DNA of 48,386 nt, taken from positions 1 to 48,386 of the forward strand of contig JACWAE010000099.1 in assembly GCA_014874385.1 (NCBI GenBank), given 5' to 3'. Source of the DNA: Dehalococcoidia bacterium. GTDB lineage: Bacteria > Chloroflexota > Dehalococcoidia > SZUA-161. The notes under the pieces were generated by a model. The model made no database searches. It was not told the origin of the DNA and saw nothing but the letters and a program-made list of their open reading frames with translations. Both the position numbers and the translations under genes were made by a program. This document shows, in pieces, positions 18,721 through 25,724 of the stretch. Within the stretch, counting starts at the first letter, position 1; every line of letters starts with the position of its first letter.

Positions 18721-19965
18721 CTAGAAAAGCTCCCTTTCGCTGGTCTCGATTGCCTGTTTTAGTTGAGCGGCAAGTTCCGGCGGCAGGCCTTCGATATCAA
18801 CATGCAGGAAACCTCTCACTATCGTCGCCGTAGCCTCATCGCGCGTCAGGCCGCGTGCCATGAGATATTCAACCTCCTCCTCAGCTATCTTTCCTACCGC
18901 TGCTTCGTGTGAAAGATCCACACCCGCAATCTCCCCCTTGAGTTCCGGGATGGCATGAATGATGCCTTTCTCCGACAGAATCAAACCCCGACATTCCAGA
19001 TGCCCCCTGACATTGAGAGCACTCCCTCCTATATAGCCTCTGGCTATGATAGTGCCCCCCGTACTAATAGTTCGTGCTATGACCTCAGCCCGGGAACCTT
19101 TTGCCTCAAGTAGTACCCTGGAGCCAGTGTCCAGGGTTGAGCCTGGGGGAGCAACCAGAATAGTGTTGAACCTGACGATAGCGTTTTCGCCCACGCACCG
19201 GGCTACGGGGTACATCTGTAGTGTATGTACCTGCTTCATGCTGACATAATTACTGAGGAAGACACCGTCTTCCTCAACTATGGCGCCACTGCGGGGGCGA
19301 ACTGCTATCTCCGGGGCCCAGTTATGAATCATAGTGAAAGTCAGCTTCGCCCCGCGTTTGATGTAAAACTCAGAGACGCCGATGTGCAGACCTGAGGCTG
19401 TCATAGGGCTGGTTGCGCAGCCAGTAATAATGTGCAACTCTGAGTTTTCCTCGGCGATAATGATATTATGCACCCTTTGCGCCAGGTTCCTGTGCGCAAG
19501 GTAAAGACATGCCTGAACAGGGTGGATAGCCTTCGCGCCGGGGAGAGCCCTTATGAAATAGCCGTTATCCAGGTAAAGTTCGGCATTGGCAGTGAATTTG
19601 TCGGCATCCACACTAACTGCGCGCCACCAGTAGTCATTGAGCCAGTCATAGGTCTCCAGCGCCTTCTTGATGTCCATGACCTCAAGCCCCTCCTGGCTTG
19701 AAGAGCTATGGACCACAGACCGGTCCATCTGGACAAAGGTTCCCCCCCTCTGGCTCGATTCATCCAGGGTAACCCCTACCTCCATCATGCGCTTCTTGTC
19801 CTGGGCTGAAAGCCGAGATGGCTTCTCCTCGTAAGGATGTTCTTCAGCGCTCGAGGAATAAGAGGCTATGTCGATGTCCTCGCCTATAGCCGGCTTCTTA
19901 TCCAGCGCCTTTTCGGCTAATTCTCTGGTTTTCTGGGATCTTACAGCTCTTTCTGACACAGACAC
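18721..19965 (-). CDS. smsB: SufB/SufD-like scaffold of the minimal SMS iron-sulfur system (SmsB)
   Basis: 414 residues. The SufBD beta-helix core is clear (IITGCATSPMTASGLHIGVSEFYIK split by strands, and GTIIARGYIGGSALNVRGHLECRGLILSEKG in successive turns), as is the C-terminal pattern LSHEAAVGKIAEEEVEYLMARG. With the ATPase SmsC it forms the two-gene cluster assembly machine found in archaea and many anaerobic bacteria. It overlaps smsC by 25 bp. No sufS or sufU is adjacent, as is usual for this minimal system. The N-terminal 60 residues are low in conservation and charged. Confidence 0.9.
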   Translation of the reverse strand: MSVSERAVRSQKTRELAEKALDKKPAIGEDIDIASYSSSAEEHPYEEKPSRLSAQDKKRMMEVGVTLDESSQRGGTFVQMDRSVVHSSSSQEGLEVMDIKKALETYDWLNDYWWRAVSVDADKFTANAELYLDNGYFIRALPGAKAIHPVQACLYLAHRNLAQRVHNIIIAEENSELHIITGCATSPMTASGLHIGVSEFYIKRGAKLTFTMIHNWAPEIAVRPRSGAIVEEDGVFLSNYVSMKQVHTLQMYPVARCVGENAIVRFNTILVAPPGSTLDTGSRVLLEAKGSRAEVIARTISTGGTIIARGYIGGSALNVRGHLECRGLILSEKGIIHAIPELKGEIAGVDLSHEAAVGKIAEEEVEYLMARGLTRDEATATIVRGFLHVDIEGLPPELAAQLKQAIETSERELF

Positions 19966-20696
19966 TTAACACATCCCTCATAGCCATTTTGTTTTATAGA
20001 ATCTAAAACCTCCAGGGCATCCCGCTCACATGGAATCGTTCCGTTTAAAAGGACATATCCTTTGCTGGCATGAACATAGTCCAGAATATGACCGGTATGT
20101 GTGATGATGAGGCCGGAACGTGTTCGCTGACGTTGCGGGTGCTGCCTCGGGTCTTTCTGTAAAAGCTCGTTTATCATCTGCCCTATCAAGGCCATATTCA
20201 CCAGGTCGACTCCGGACTCCGGCTCATCCAGAAGCACCAGGTCTGGGCTCTGAGCGATGAGTTGCAGGAGTTCCGACCGCTTTATCTCACCACCGGAAAA
20301 CCCGTAATTTATATCGCGGTCCATTAACTCAACCATATTCAATCTCTCTGCCATCTTGCCGACAATCTCTCCGTCTCCCCGCGAGCCCAGGCAGGCGGTG
20401 ACCATGTCACGCGTCTTGACTCCACGCACTACTGGTGGGCGCTGAAATGACATACCAATGCCCATGCGCGCCCGTTCGTCCAGAGATAGCCCGGTTATAT
20501 CCTGACCTTTGAATATAATCTGCCCTCTCGTCACCCGATAGCGGGGGAAACCCATTATCGCCATCAACAGAGTAGTCTTGCCCCCGCCGTTGGGGCCGAA
20601 AAGTGCATGAGTCTCACCGGCTCCCATCGATAGATTAACGTCGTGCAGAATTCGTTTGCCTTCTACCTCAACGCTTAAATCTTTAATTTGCAGCAT
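19941..20696 (-). CDS. smsC: SufC-like ABC ATPase of the SMS iron-sulfur system (SmsC)
   Basis: 251 residues. Walker A is GPNGGGKTT, the signature is FSGGEIKRSE, Walker B is LVLLDEPESGVD and the switch His is in ITHTG. The FSGGE and ESGVD forms are typical of SufC. The C-terminus carries GCVKCLC, a Cys cluster like the GYEECVRC tail seen in archaeal and anaerobe SmsC proteins. It is the first gene of the smsCB pair and lies 47 bp after the potassium-channel gene. Confidence 0.92.
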   Translation of the reverse strand: MLQIKDLSVEVEGKRILHDVNLSMGAGETHALFGPNGGGKTTLLMAIMGFPRYRVTRGQIIFKGQDITGLSLDERARMGIGMSFQRPPVVRGVKTRDMVTACLGSRGDGEIVGKMAERLNMVELMDRDINYGFSGGEIKRSELLQLIAQSPDLVLLDEPESGVDLVNMALIGQMINELLQKDPRQHPQRQRTRSGLIITHTGHILDYVHASKGYVLLNGTIPCERDALEVLDSIKQNGYEGCVKCLCQKEL

Positions 20697-20743
20697 ATCC
20701 TCCTCCTATTCAACACCATCTCCGCACTATGCATCTTTTATTC

Positions 20744-21736
20744 TTAACTCGTCCCTTCCAGGTCCCTCAATTGCTCGCGATTCCCGATTACAATCAACTG
20801 GTCTCCAAGCTCTAGCAGCATCTCATCGGATAAACTGGTAAAAAGCCTGCCATCCTTCTTTCTTACCGCCAGAATAACAGCTCCGTTACCGCATCGTTGC
20901 CCTTCCTTGCAGGTCTTTCCTACCACCGGCGACCCGGGCCCGACTCCTATATTTTCCAGAACCAACTCTTTACCGCGGCTCTCTAATGCCGTGTCAACGA
21001 AATCTACCACGAGAGGACGCAGAGCAAGCATAGCCAGCCTCCGCCCCCCGAGGACATGCGGATATATTGTCCTGTCGGCTCCGGCCCGTCTTAGCTTGAA
21101 CTCCGACTCCTGGGCACTGGCGCGAGCAGTAATAAAGATATCCGGACGCAATCCCCTTGCTGAAAGTGTTACGAAGACATTGTCAGCATCGCTGCCCGCG
21201 GCGGCCACCAGTCCGCGCGCATGAAGGATACCGGCCTCTTTTAGAACTTCGTCACTGCTGGCATTGCCTTCCACATATAAATAGCCGTTAGCAGCAGCTT
21301 CAGCGATAGAGTCTTTGGAATTATCAACTACTACAAAATCAACACCCTCCTCCTGGAAAACGCGCGCCACCTCCTTTCCCACACGGCCAAAGCCGCACAC
21401 GATAATGTGGCCTTTGAGTTTGGAAATTTTTTCTTTCATCCGACGTCTCCCCAGTATATTTGCTAAATTACCCTCGATAATGTATTGCACCACGGTGGTG
21501 AGGGCATAAAATAACACCCCCACACCACCTATGATAAGCACAATAGTGAAAATCATCCCGCCGGTTGAGAGGGGATGTATCTCACTGTACCCTACGGTGC
21601 TTATAGTGGTAACCGTCATAAAGAAGGAATCGAGTAATGACCACCCTTCAATCAGTCTATAGCCGATGACACCTATAGCTATAACCGCAACCAGGGCAAA
21701 TATTATCTGCAGGAACCGTCGTGAGGGATTTATCAT
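20744..21736 (-). CDS. Two-TM potassium channel with RCK (TrkA-N/TrkA-C) domains
   Basis: 330 residues. Two membrane helices (about 9-27 and 60-85) flank a pore loop with selectivity filter TVGYSE at 47-52. An RCK domain follows, with the Rossmann motif IIVCGFGRVGKEVARVF, and a TrkA-C domain at about 245-325. This is the MthK-like plan of a ligand-gated K+ channel. Ser-Glu in place of the more common Gly-Asp after TVGY occurs in other prokaryotic members. The nucleotide or ion ligand is unknown. It lies inside the redox island, so a stress-linked role is possible. Confidence 0.92.
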   Translation of the reverse strand: MINPSRRFLQIIFALVAVIAIGVIGYRLIEGWSLLDSFFMTVTTISTVGYSEIHPLSTGGMIFTIVLIIGGVGVLFYALTTVVQYIIEGNLANILGRRRMKEKISKLKGHIIVCGFGRVGKEVARVFQEEGVDFVVVDNSKDSIAEAAANGYLYVEGNASSDEVLKEAGILHARGLVAAAGSDADNVFVTLSARGLRPDIFITARASAQESEFKLRRAGADRTIYPHVLGGRRLAMLALRPLVVDFVDTALESRGKELVLENIGVGPGSPVVGKTCKEGQRCGNGAVILAVRKKDGRLFTSLSDEMLLELGDQLIVIGNREQLRDLEGTS

Positions 21737-21927
21737 ATATACTTCTATTTTTATATAATAATAGCCTTATTACAATCTAGTAGCAACCTCCTTGCCGCTG
21801 GATATAGAGCCATCACAACGCCGATACACAACTAAGCAGTTCTCATCGCAGAAATAACCGTTATCTGCTTTCCCACTGCTTAGTCAGATTAGCTCTCTCC
21901 AAAGACTATGAATCCCCAGCCGCGATT

Positions 21928-22506
21928 TTACTTGATACGAGCTTCTGCGGCACCCCAGTTGATGTTATTGAAAAAGGATTCGATATAGTCCGCCTTTTTC
22001 AGCCCATAGTCTATCATAAAGGCATGCTCAAAAACATCGAGCACCAGGACCGGAGTGCATCCTGCAGGGTGACCGGTATCGTGCTCATTGACCCACTGAT
22101 TAATCAGTTTACCGCTCAGGTTATCCTGGTAGAGAATAGTCCAGCCGATGCCCCGCATAGCGCCAGTGCCTCTGAAATCCTTCTCCCAGTTTTCGTAGCT
22201 GCCGAACTCCTCAGCCAGCTTCTTGCCCAGCTTGCCTGACTTGTTAAGCGGTGCCTTGCCGCCGAGGTTCTCAAAATACAGCTCATGAAGCCGCATGCCG
22301 TTGAATTCCCAGCCTAACCTGCGCTTCAACTCGGCATATTCAGGCGTCCCTACCTTGCCATCCTTCAGCAAGGCAGCAAGGGTATCCATCACCTTATTGG
22401 TGTTGGTCACATAGCCCTGATAGAGCGCGAAGTGATTGTTGAGCAAGGTATCGCTGAAACCCTTCATCCCGATTAAACCTTTGTAGTCTTTAGCAGTGTA
22501 CGCCAT
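21928..22506 (-). CDS. sodA: Superoxide dismutase, Fe/Mn family
   Basis: 192 residues, full length. Metal ligands His25 (NNHFALYQGY), His74 (MRLHELYF), Asp157 and His161 (LDVFEHAF) are all present. It converts superoxide to oxygen and peroxide. Metal preference cannot be read reliably. The gene lies 67 bp after the desulforedoxin gene and ends a run of oxidative-stress genes. An oxygen-producing dismutase next to rubrerythrin is a frequent pairing in aerotolerant anaerobes. Confidence 0.95.
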   Translation of the reverse strand: MAYTAKDYKGLIGMKGFSDTLLNNHFALYQGYVTNTNKVMDTLAALLKDGKVGTPEYAELKRRLGWEFNGMRLHELYFENLGGKAPLNKSGKLGKKLAEEFGSYENWEKDFRGTGAMRGIGWTILYQDNLSGKLINQWVNEHDTGHPAGCTPVLVLDVFEHAFMIDYGLKKADYIESFFNNINWGAAEARIK

Positions 22507-22573
22507 TTCTACCTCCTCATAATTTTTTATTGCTTTTTGGGCTCACATTCCTTCAAACAAGCGACTCCCGACT

Positions 22574-22708
22574 TCATTTTTTGAGCAGTTCCATATCCTC
22601 CCCGCAGCAGACAAGAGTCCCGCCACCAGCTTTCGTTACCGTCACCTCGTTGCCGCAGACGTTGCACCTGTACTTTTCGCCTACCTTCTTGACTGCTATC
22701 TCGCTCAC
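22574..22708 (-). CDS. Desulforedoxin-like mini protein, possibly with an AUA start
   Basis: 44 residues if started at the GTG ending at 22708, or 41 from an ATA ending at 22699. It carries the desulforedoxin iron site: CNVCG near the N-terminus and VCCGEDM near the C-terminus, giving an Fe(Cys)4 centre. This fold occurs alone or as the N-terminal domain of desulfoferrodoxin, a superoxide reductase. Only the rubredoxin-like half is here. AGGAGG abuts the GTG with no spacing but stands eight bases before ATA, so the true start is probably the ATA. It is between rubrerythrin and SOD genes. Confidence 0.85.
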   Translation of the reverse strand: MSEIAVKKVGEKYRCNVCGNEVTVTKAGGGTLVCCGEDMELLKK

Positions 22709-22756
22709 CTCCTTTTATTCCTGTAATTACTGTATATTGGGTTTCTATTAACTCTC

Positions 22757-23233
22757 TCACAGACCTTTTTTGATGCCCGTAAGCAGTCTTAGATGTGATT
22801 TCTCTTCATCAATTATTTTCTTCACTACCTTGCGCTCGGCAGGGCGAACAAGCTCTCTCACCTCCGTATAAAACAGGATCGAGTCTTTTTCTGCTCCCAC
22901 GCCGACCTGAATTGCCTCAGCATCGCTTTTTACCTTCTTTGCCATCTCTAGGGTAACCTTATCATCTGTAAATACGAGTGAGTCGACCAGTGCCTTTAGA
23001 TACCGCTTATAATCTTCGGTATATGTCTCCGGCGGCTTGTATTCACTCACCAGACTGAGCATCTTCTGGAAGACAGCAGCATGTTCCTTTTCCTGGTCAG
23101 CCAGATATTTGTAGGTGCCTTTAGCCTCCGGATTTTTAGTGGAGCCGGCTAGCGAATTATAGAATGTGGCCCCGTTCTTCTCGATCCCAATAGCAATTTC
23201 GATAAGCTCCCTGCCTGAAAAGAATACGCCCAT
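22757..23233 (-). CDS. Rubrerythrin-like diiron protein without rubredoxin domain
   Basis: 158 residues, a four-helix bundle. Diiron ligands can be read as Glu18, Glu48 and His51 (DQEKEHAAVF), Glu115 (GAEKDSILFY), Glu144 and His147 (DEEKSHLRLL). Rubrerythrins reduce hydrogen peroxide. The C-terminal rubredoxin domain is absent, so an external donor is needed; the desulforedoxin encoded 48 bp downstream or the flavoredoxin-rubredoxin fusion are candidates. It lies 14 bp after the flavoprotein gene, in the same transcript by spacing. Confidence 0.9.
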   Translation of the reverse strand: MGVFFSGRELIEIAIGIEKNGATFYNSLAGSTKNPEAKGTYKYLADQEKEHAAVFQKMLSLVSEYKPPETYTEDYKRYLKALVDSLVFTDDKVTLEMAKKVKSDAEAIQVGVGAEKDSILFYTEVRELVRPAERKVVKKIIDEEKSHLRLLTGIKKGL

Positions 23234-23247
23234 CCTGATAACCTCCT

Positions 23248-24156
23248 TTATAGCCTCTGCAAGTAGCGGTGAGCCTGTAGTGCAGCCTTGGCACCGTCAC
23301 CAGCAGCTATAATGATCTGCTTCTCCGGTGCGTTCGTCACATCACCGGCGGCGAAGAGCCCGGGTATTCCAGTCTCACAAGAACAATTCACCTCAATTTC
23401 ACCGAACTTGTTGACTTTGGCAATACCTCTGACCAATTCTGAGTTGGGCATACGCCCTATCTCCACAAAGACGCCTCCAAGTTCGAGCTTAATCTCTTTT
23501 TTCGTTTTCAGATCCCTGATAACGATTCCCTCCACACGGCTTGAACCCTCTATTCGAACGACCTCGTGTTCCAAGAAAAATGTCACGTTGGAAGCATCTC
23601 TCAACCTCTGAATAAGTATCTGATCCCCGCTGAGCGGCATAGGGGATACCAAGTAGATATGCTCCGCGATTCCGACCATGTCATTAGCAGCTTCAAGAGC
23701 AGCATTGCCACCGCCCACTATTGCTACCTTCTGCCCTGCAAATATAGGGCCATCGCAGATAGCACAATACGTCACCCCTCTCCCCCTCAACAACTCCTCA
23801 CCAGGCACATTGAGAGACCGGGGGCGCTTCCCTGTGGCAATTATTACTGACTTCGCCTGATAGCTCTCACCGCTGTCTGCCTCAACCTGAAATCCTGTAT
23901 TCAACCGAGACAAAGCCGTTGCGCCCTGCCCGATCTTTTGCTCCACGGGGAATTTCTTCACCTGCTCTTCGAATTTCTGCATTAGTTCAGGGCCCTCAAT
24001 ATATTGATAGCCCATATAATTTTCCACCCTGCTTGTCCACAAGGGCTGGCCTCCCAGGTCTTTGCTCAAGAGCAGGGTATTTATCCTCTTCCTGGCAGCG
24101 TAAACAGTTGCGGTCATTCCCGCAGGTCCGGCACCGATGACAATCAACTCGTACAT
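23248..24156 (-). CDS. trxB: Thioredoxin-reductase-like flavoprotein, AhpF-type pyridine nucleotide site (Cp34-like)
   Basis: 302 residues. FAD motif GAGPAGMTATVYAAR, redox pair Cys131/Cys134 in YCAICDG, second dinucleotide motif VGGGNAALEAA, and the C-terminal GLFAAGDV are all present. The HRRDxFR segment that binds NADPH in thioredoxin reductases is missing; the local sequence SGDQILIQRL looks like AhpF, so NADH is the likelier donor. In Clostridium pasteurianum an NADH-dependent enzyme of this kind (Cp34) reduces a glutaredoxin-like protein (Cp9), and here a Cp9-like selenoprotein lies 23 bp upstream. Confidence 0.92.
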   Translation of the reverse strand: MYELIVIGAGPAGMTATVYAARKRINTLLLSKDLGGQPLWTSRVENYMGYQYIEGPELMQKFEEQVKKFPVEQKIGQGATALSRLNTGFQVEADSGESYQAKSVIIATGKRPRSLNVPGEELLRGRGVTYCAICDGPIFAGQKVAIVGGGNAALEAANDMVGIAEHIYLVSPMPLSGDQILIQRLRDASNVTFFLEHEVVRIEGSSRVEGIVIRDLKTKKEIKLELGGVFVEIGRMPNSELVRGIAKVNKFGEIEVNCSCETGIPGLFAAGDVTNAPEKQIIIAAGDGAKAALQAHRYLQRL

Positions 24157-24179
24157 AGAGCTCTCTATATATTTTTCGG

Positions 24180-24419
24180 TTAGAGCCCCAGCTTCTCTTT
24201 TAATTTCGCCTGATCGAAACCGATAACCATATCGCCATCGATATCAATGATGGGCACTACCATTCGCCCTGATTTACGAACCATCTCTTCTCGGCCTGCT
24301 TTGTCTTCCGCAATATTTATTTCCCTGAAGGTTACTTTGTTATCGGTCAAAAAACTCTTGACCATATTGCAGTAGGGTCAGGTGTTCGTGGTGTAGACTT
24401 TAACTTCTTTGACGTCCAT
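24180..24419 (-). CDS. Selenocysteine-containing glutaredoxin-like protein (YruB/Cp9 family)
   Basis: 79 residues if the in-frame TGA at 24378-24380 is read as selenocysteine. The N-terminus reads MDVKEVKVYTTNT, then UGA, then PYCNMVKSF: Sec14 takes the first position of the CPYC redox motif, Cys17 is the second. The rest fits the family (FREINIAEDKAGREEMV, the cis-Pro in VVPIIDIDG, and VIGFD near the end). GGAGAGG precedes the ATG ending at 24419. A naive caller would start at the internal Met ending at 24365 and give an inactive 61-residue fragment. First gene of the oxidative-stress run. The alternative, a nonsense mutation, is less likely given the SECIS-like hairpin and full conservation around it. 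Confidence 0.88.
24345..24363 (-). promoter_or_regulatory. Candidate bacterial SECIS element
   Basis: On the minus strand GGTCAA (24358-24363) pairs perfectly with TTGACC (24345-24350) around the 7-nt loop GAGTTTT. The stem begins 14 nt after the UGA and the loop starts with G about 20 nt after it. Both agree with the general bacterial SECIS rule of a short stem and an early G in the apical loop. Confidence 0.75.
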
Positions 24420-24766
24420 TTATCCTCTCCATTCATGTCTCATATTAGCAAGACCCAGAAAGCCTTGCCGCACAAATTGTCATTGAAAACACATACACCA
24501 GTTATAATATCAAGTCAGATATGGAGAAATCATAAAATGAATGGGGAAAAAGTTAAAAATTTATCACATTTAACCAACATGAGCGGACCTGGTTTGATGG
24601 CCAGCCGGCACCAGAAGATAATCAGGCCATAATTTCAGCTATCGATAATAACTTGACAAAATGCGATTAATCCTGTAAGAAAGTACACAAATTCGTTTCT
24701 ATTCAGGACTGATTAATTCTTCGCCTGCACGCTGTGCAAAGTGCGAAAGTCATCGAAAGGCACGCC
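24420..24766. other. Intergenic region between divergent genes
   Basis: About 350 AT-rich bases separate the selenoprotein operon (minus) and the HTH gene (plus). No gene is convincing; a 65-codon plus-strand frame lacks a ribosome site. The region holds the promoter at 24653-24681. A TATAAT occurs near 24503 without a clear -35 box. Confidence 0.4.
24653..24681 (+). promoter_or_regulatory. Predicted sigma-70 promoter of the tandem-HTH gene
   Basis: A perfect TTGACA (24653-24658), 17-bp spacer and TAAGAA (24676-24681), about 80 nt upstream of the HTH gene start. Confidence 0.5.
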
Positions 24767-25453
24767 ATGAAGAAGAAGGACGCTATATTGACTGAAAGTG
24801 AACGAAACGTCCTTGTCCTGGTTGCCCGGGGTATGACTAACGAGGAGATTGCGCAACGACTTTGTACATCTAGCAATAAAGTCAAAACACTGATACATCA
24901 GTCGTGCATCAAGCTTGAGGCACATAATCGAGTCGAAGCTGTTTTTAGGGCTATCAGACAGAAGGCTCTCACAGTTGATGAAATCTTCTCCCTGGATGAG
25001 ATGGCTGATTTGCTCTCCTCCCTGAGCCCGGAGACTATAGAGGCAATAGCCAAACTGCTGAGACATAATCCCTCAAGCAATACCATCATCACAGTAAACG
25101 AAAGTGACCCGCAACAAAGGAGGGAACAGAGCACGGTCCTGACCCAGAGAGAACGAGATGTCCTTGCCCTCGTTGCCCGCGGGTTGAGCAATCAGGAGAT
25201 CGCTGCACAGCTTTATACATCTGTCAGCACTGTGAGATCATTCCTCTATCAGGTGTGCACCAAATTGGAAGCACCCAATAGAGAACAGGCTTTTATATTG
25301 GCTGTGAAGAAAAAAGCTATTACGGTTAGCGAGGTTTTTTCTCTTGGCGAGCTGGTAGAGCTACTTGCCTCAGTGAAGCCAGAGGTAATCGAGAAAATAG
25401 CCCACCTTCTGAGGCAAAGGTTCCAACACGAACAACTTCCTTCGGTTAGCTAA
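24767..25453 (+). CDS. Protein with two LuxR-type HTH domains in tandem
   Basis: 228 residues from the ATG at 24767, which has GAAAGG upstream. Two GerE/LuxR HTH units (about 7-70 and 122-185) are each followed by the same kind of tail: ALTVDEIFSLDEMADLLSSL with ETIEAIAKLLR, and AITVSEVFSLGELVELLASV with EVIEKIAHLLR. The protein is thus an internal duplication of about 110 residues. There is no receiver or ligand domain. It has its own promoter. It may regulate the flavoenzyme genes downstream or the divergent selenoprotein operon; both are inference. Confidence 0.85.
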   Translation: MKKKDAILTESERNVLVLVARGMTNEEIAQRLCTSSNKVKTLIHQSCIKLEAHNRVEAVFRAIRQKALTVDEIFSLDEMADLLSSLSPETIEAIAKLLRHNPSSNTIITVNESDPQQRREQSTVLTQRERDVLALVARGLSNQEIAAQLYTSVSTVRSFLYQVCTKLEAPNREQAFILAVKKKAITVSEVFSLGELVELLASVKPEVIEKIAHLLRQRFQHEQLPSVS

Positions 25454-25724
25454 CGAGTGCCCTTGAGAAACCATACAGCAGTCAGGCAAAAATCATATAA
25501 AAGTTGGGCGATTTTGCTTGACTGAAAAGAACCTGCGAGCTACCCTAATCCCCACAAAACTCCATTTCATGTCAGCTTAAATTCTCCGCCGGTATTCGCT
25601 CTGCGCTAAAAGAAGGGCAGACCTTCATAATGAACAACAGGGCATCATACGGATCATTCATAGCTTGAGTAGTCTGCTAATTGTAAATAATTCTGCCTTA
25701 TCTTGACATAAAAGAGGAGGTATC

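Noticed and set aside
24435-24632. 65-codon plus-strand frame between the selenoprotein and HTH genes
   Set aside because: No ribosome site, random-looking composition, and it lies in the promoter region of divergent genes.
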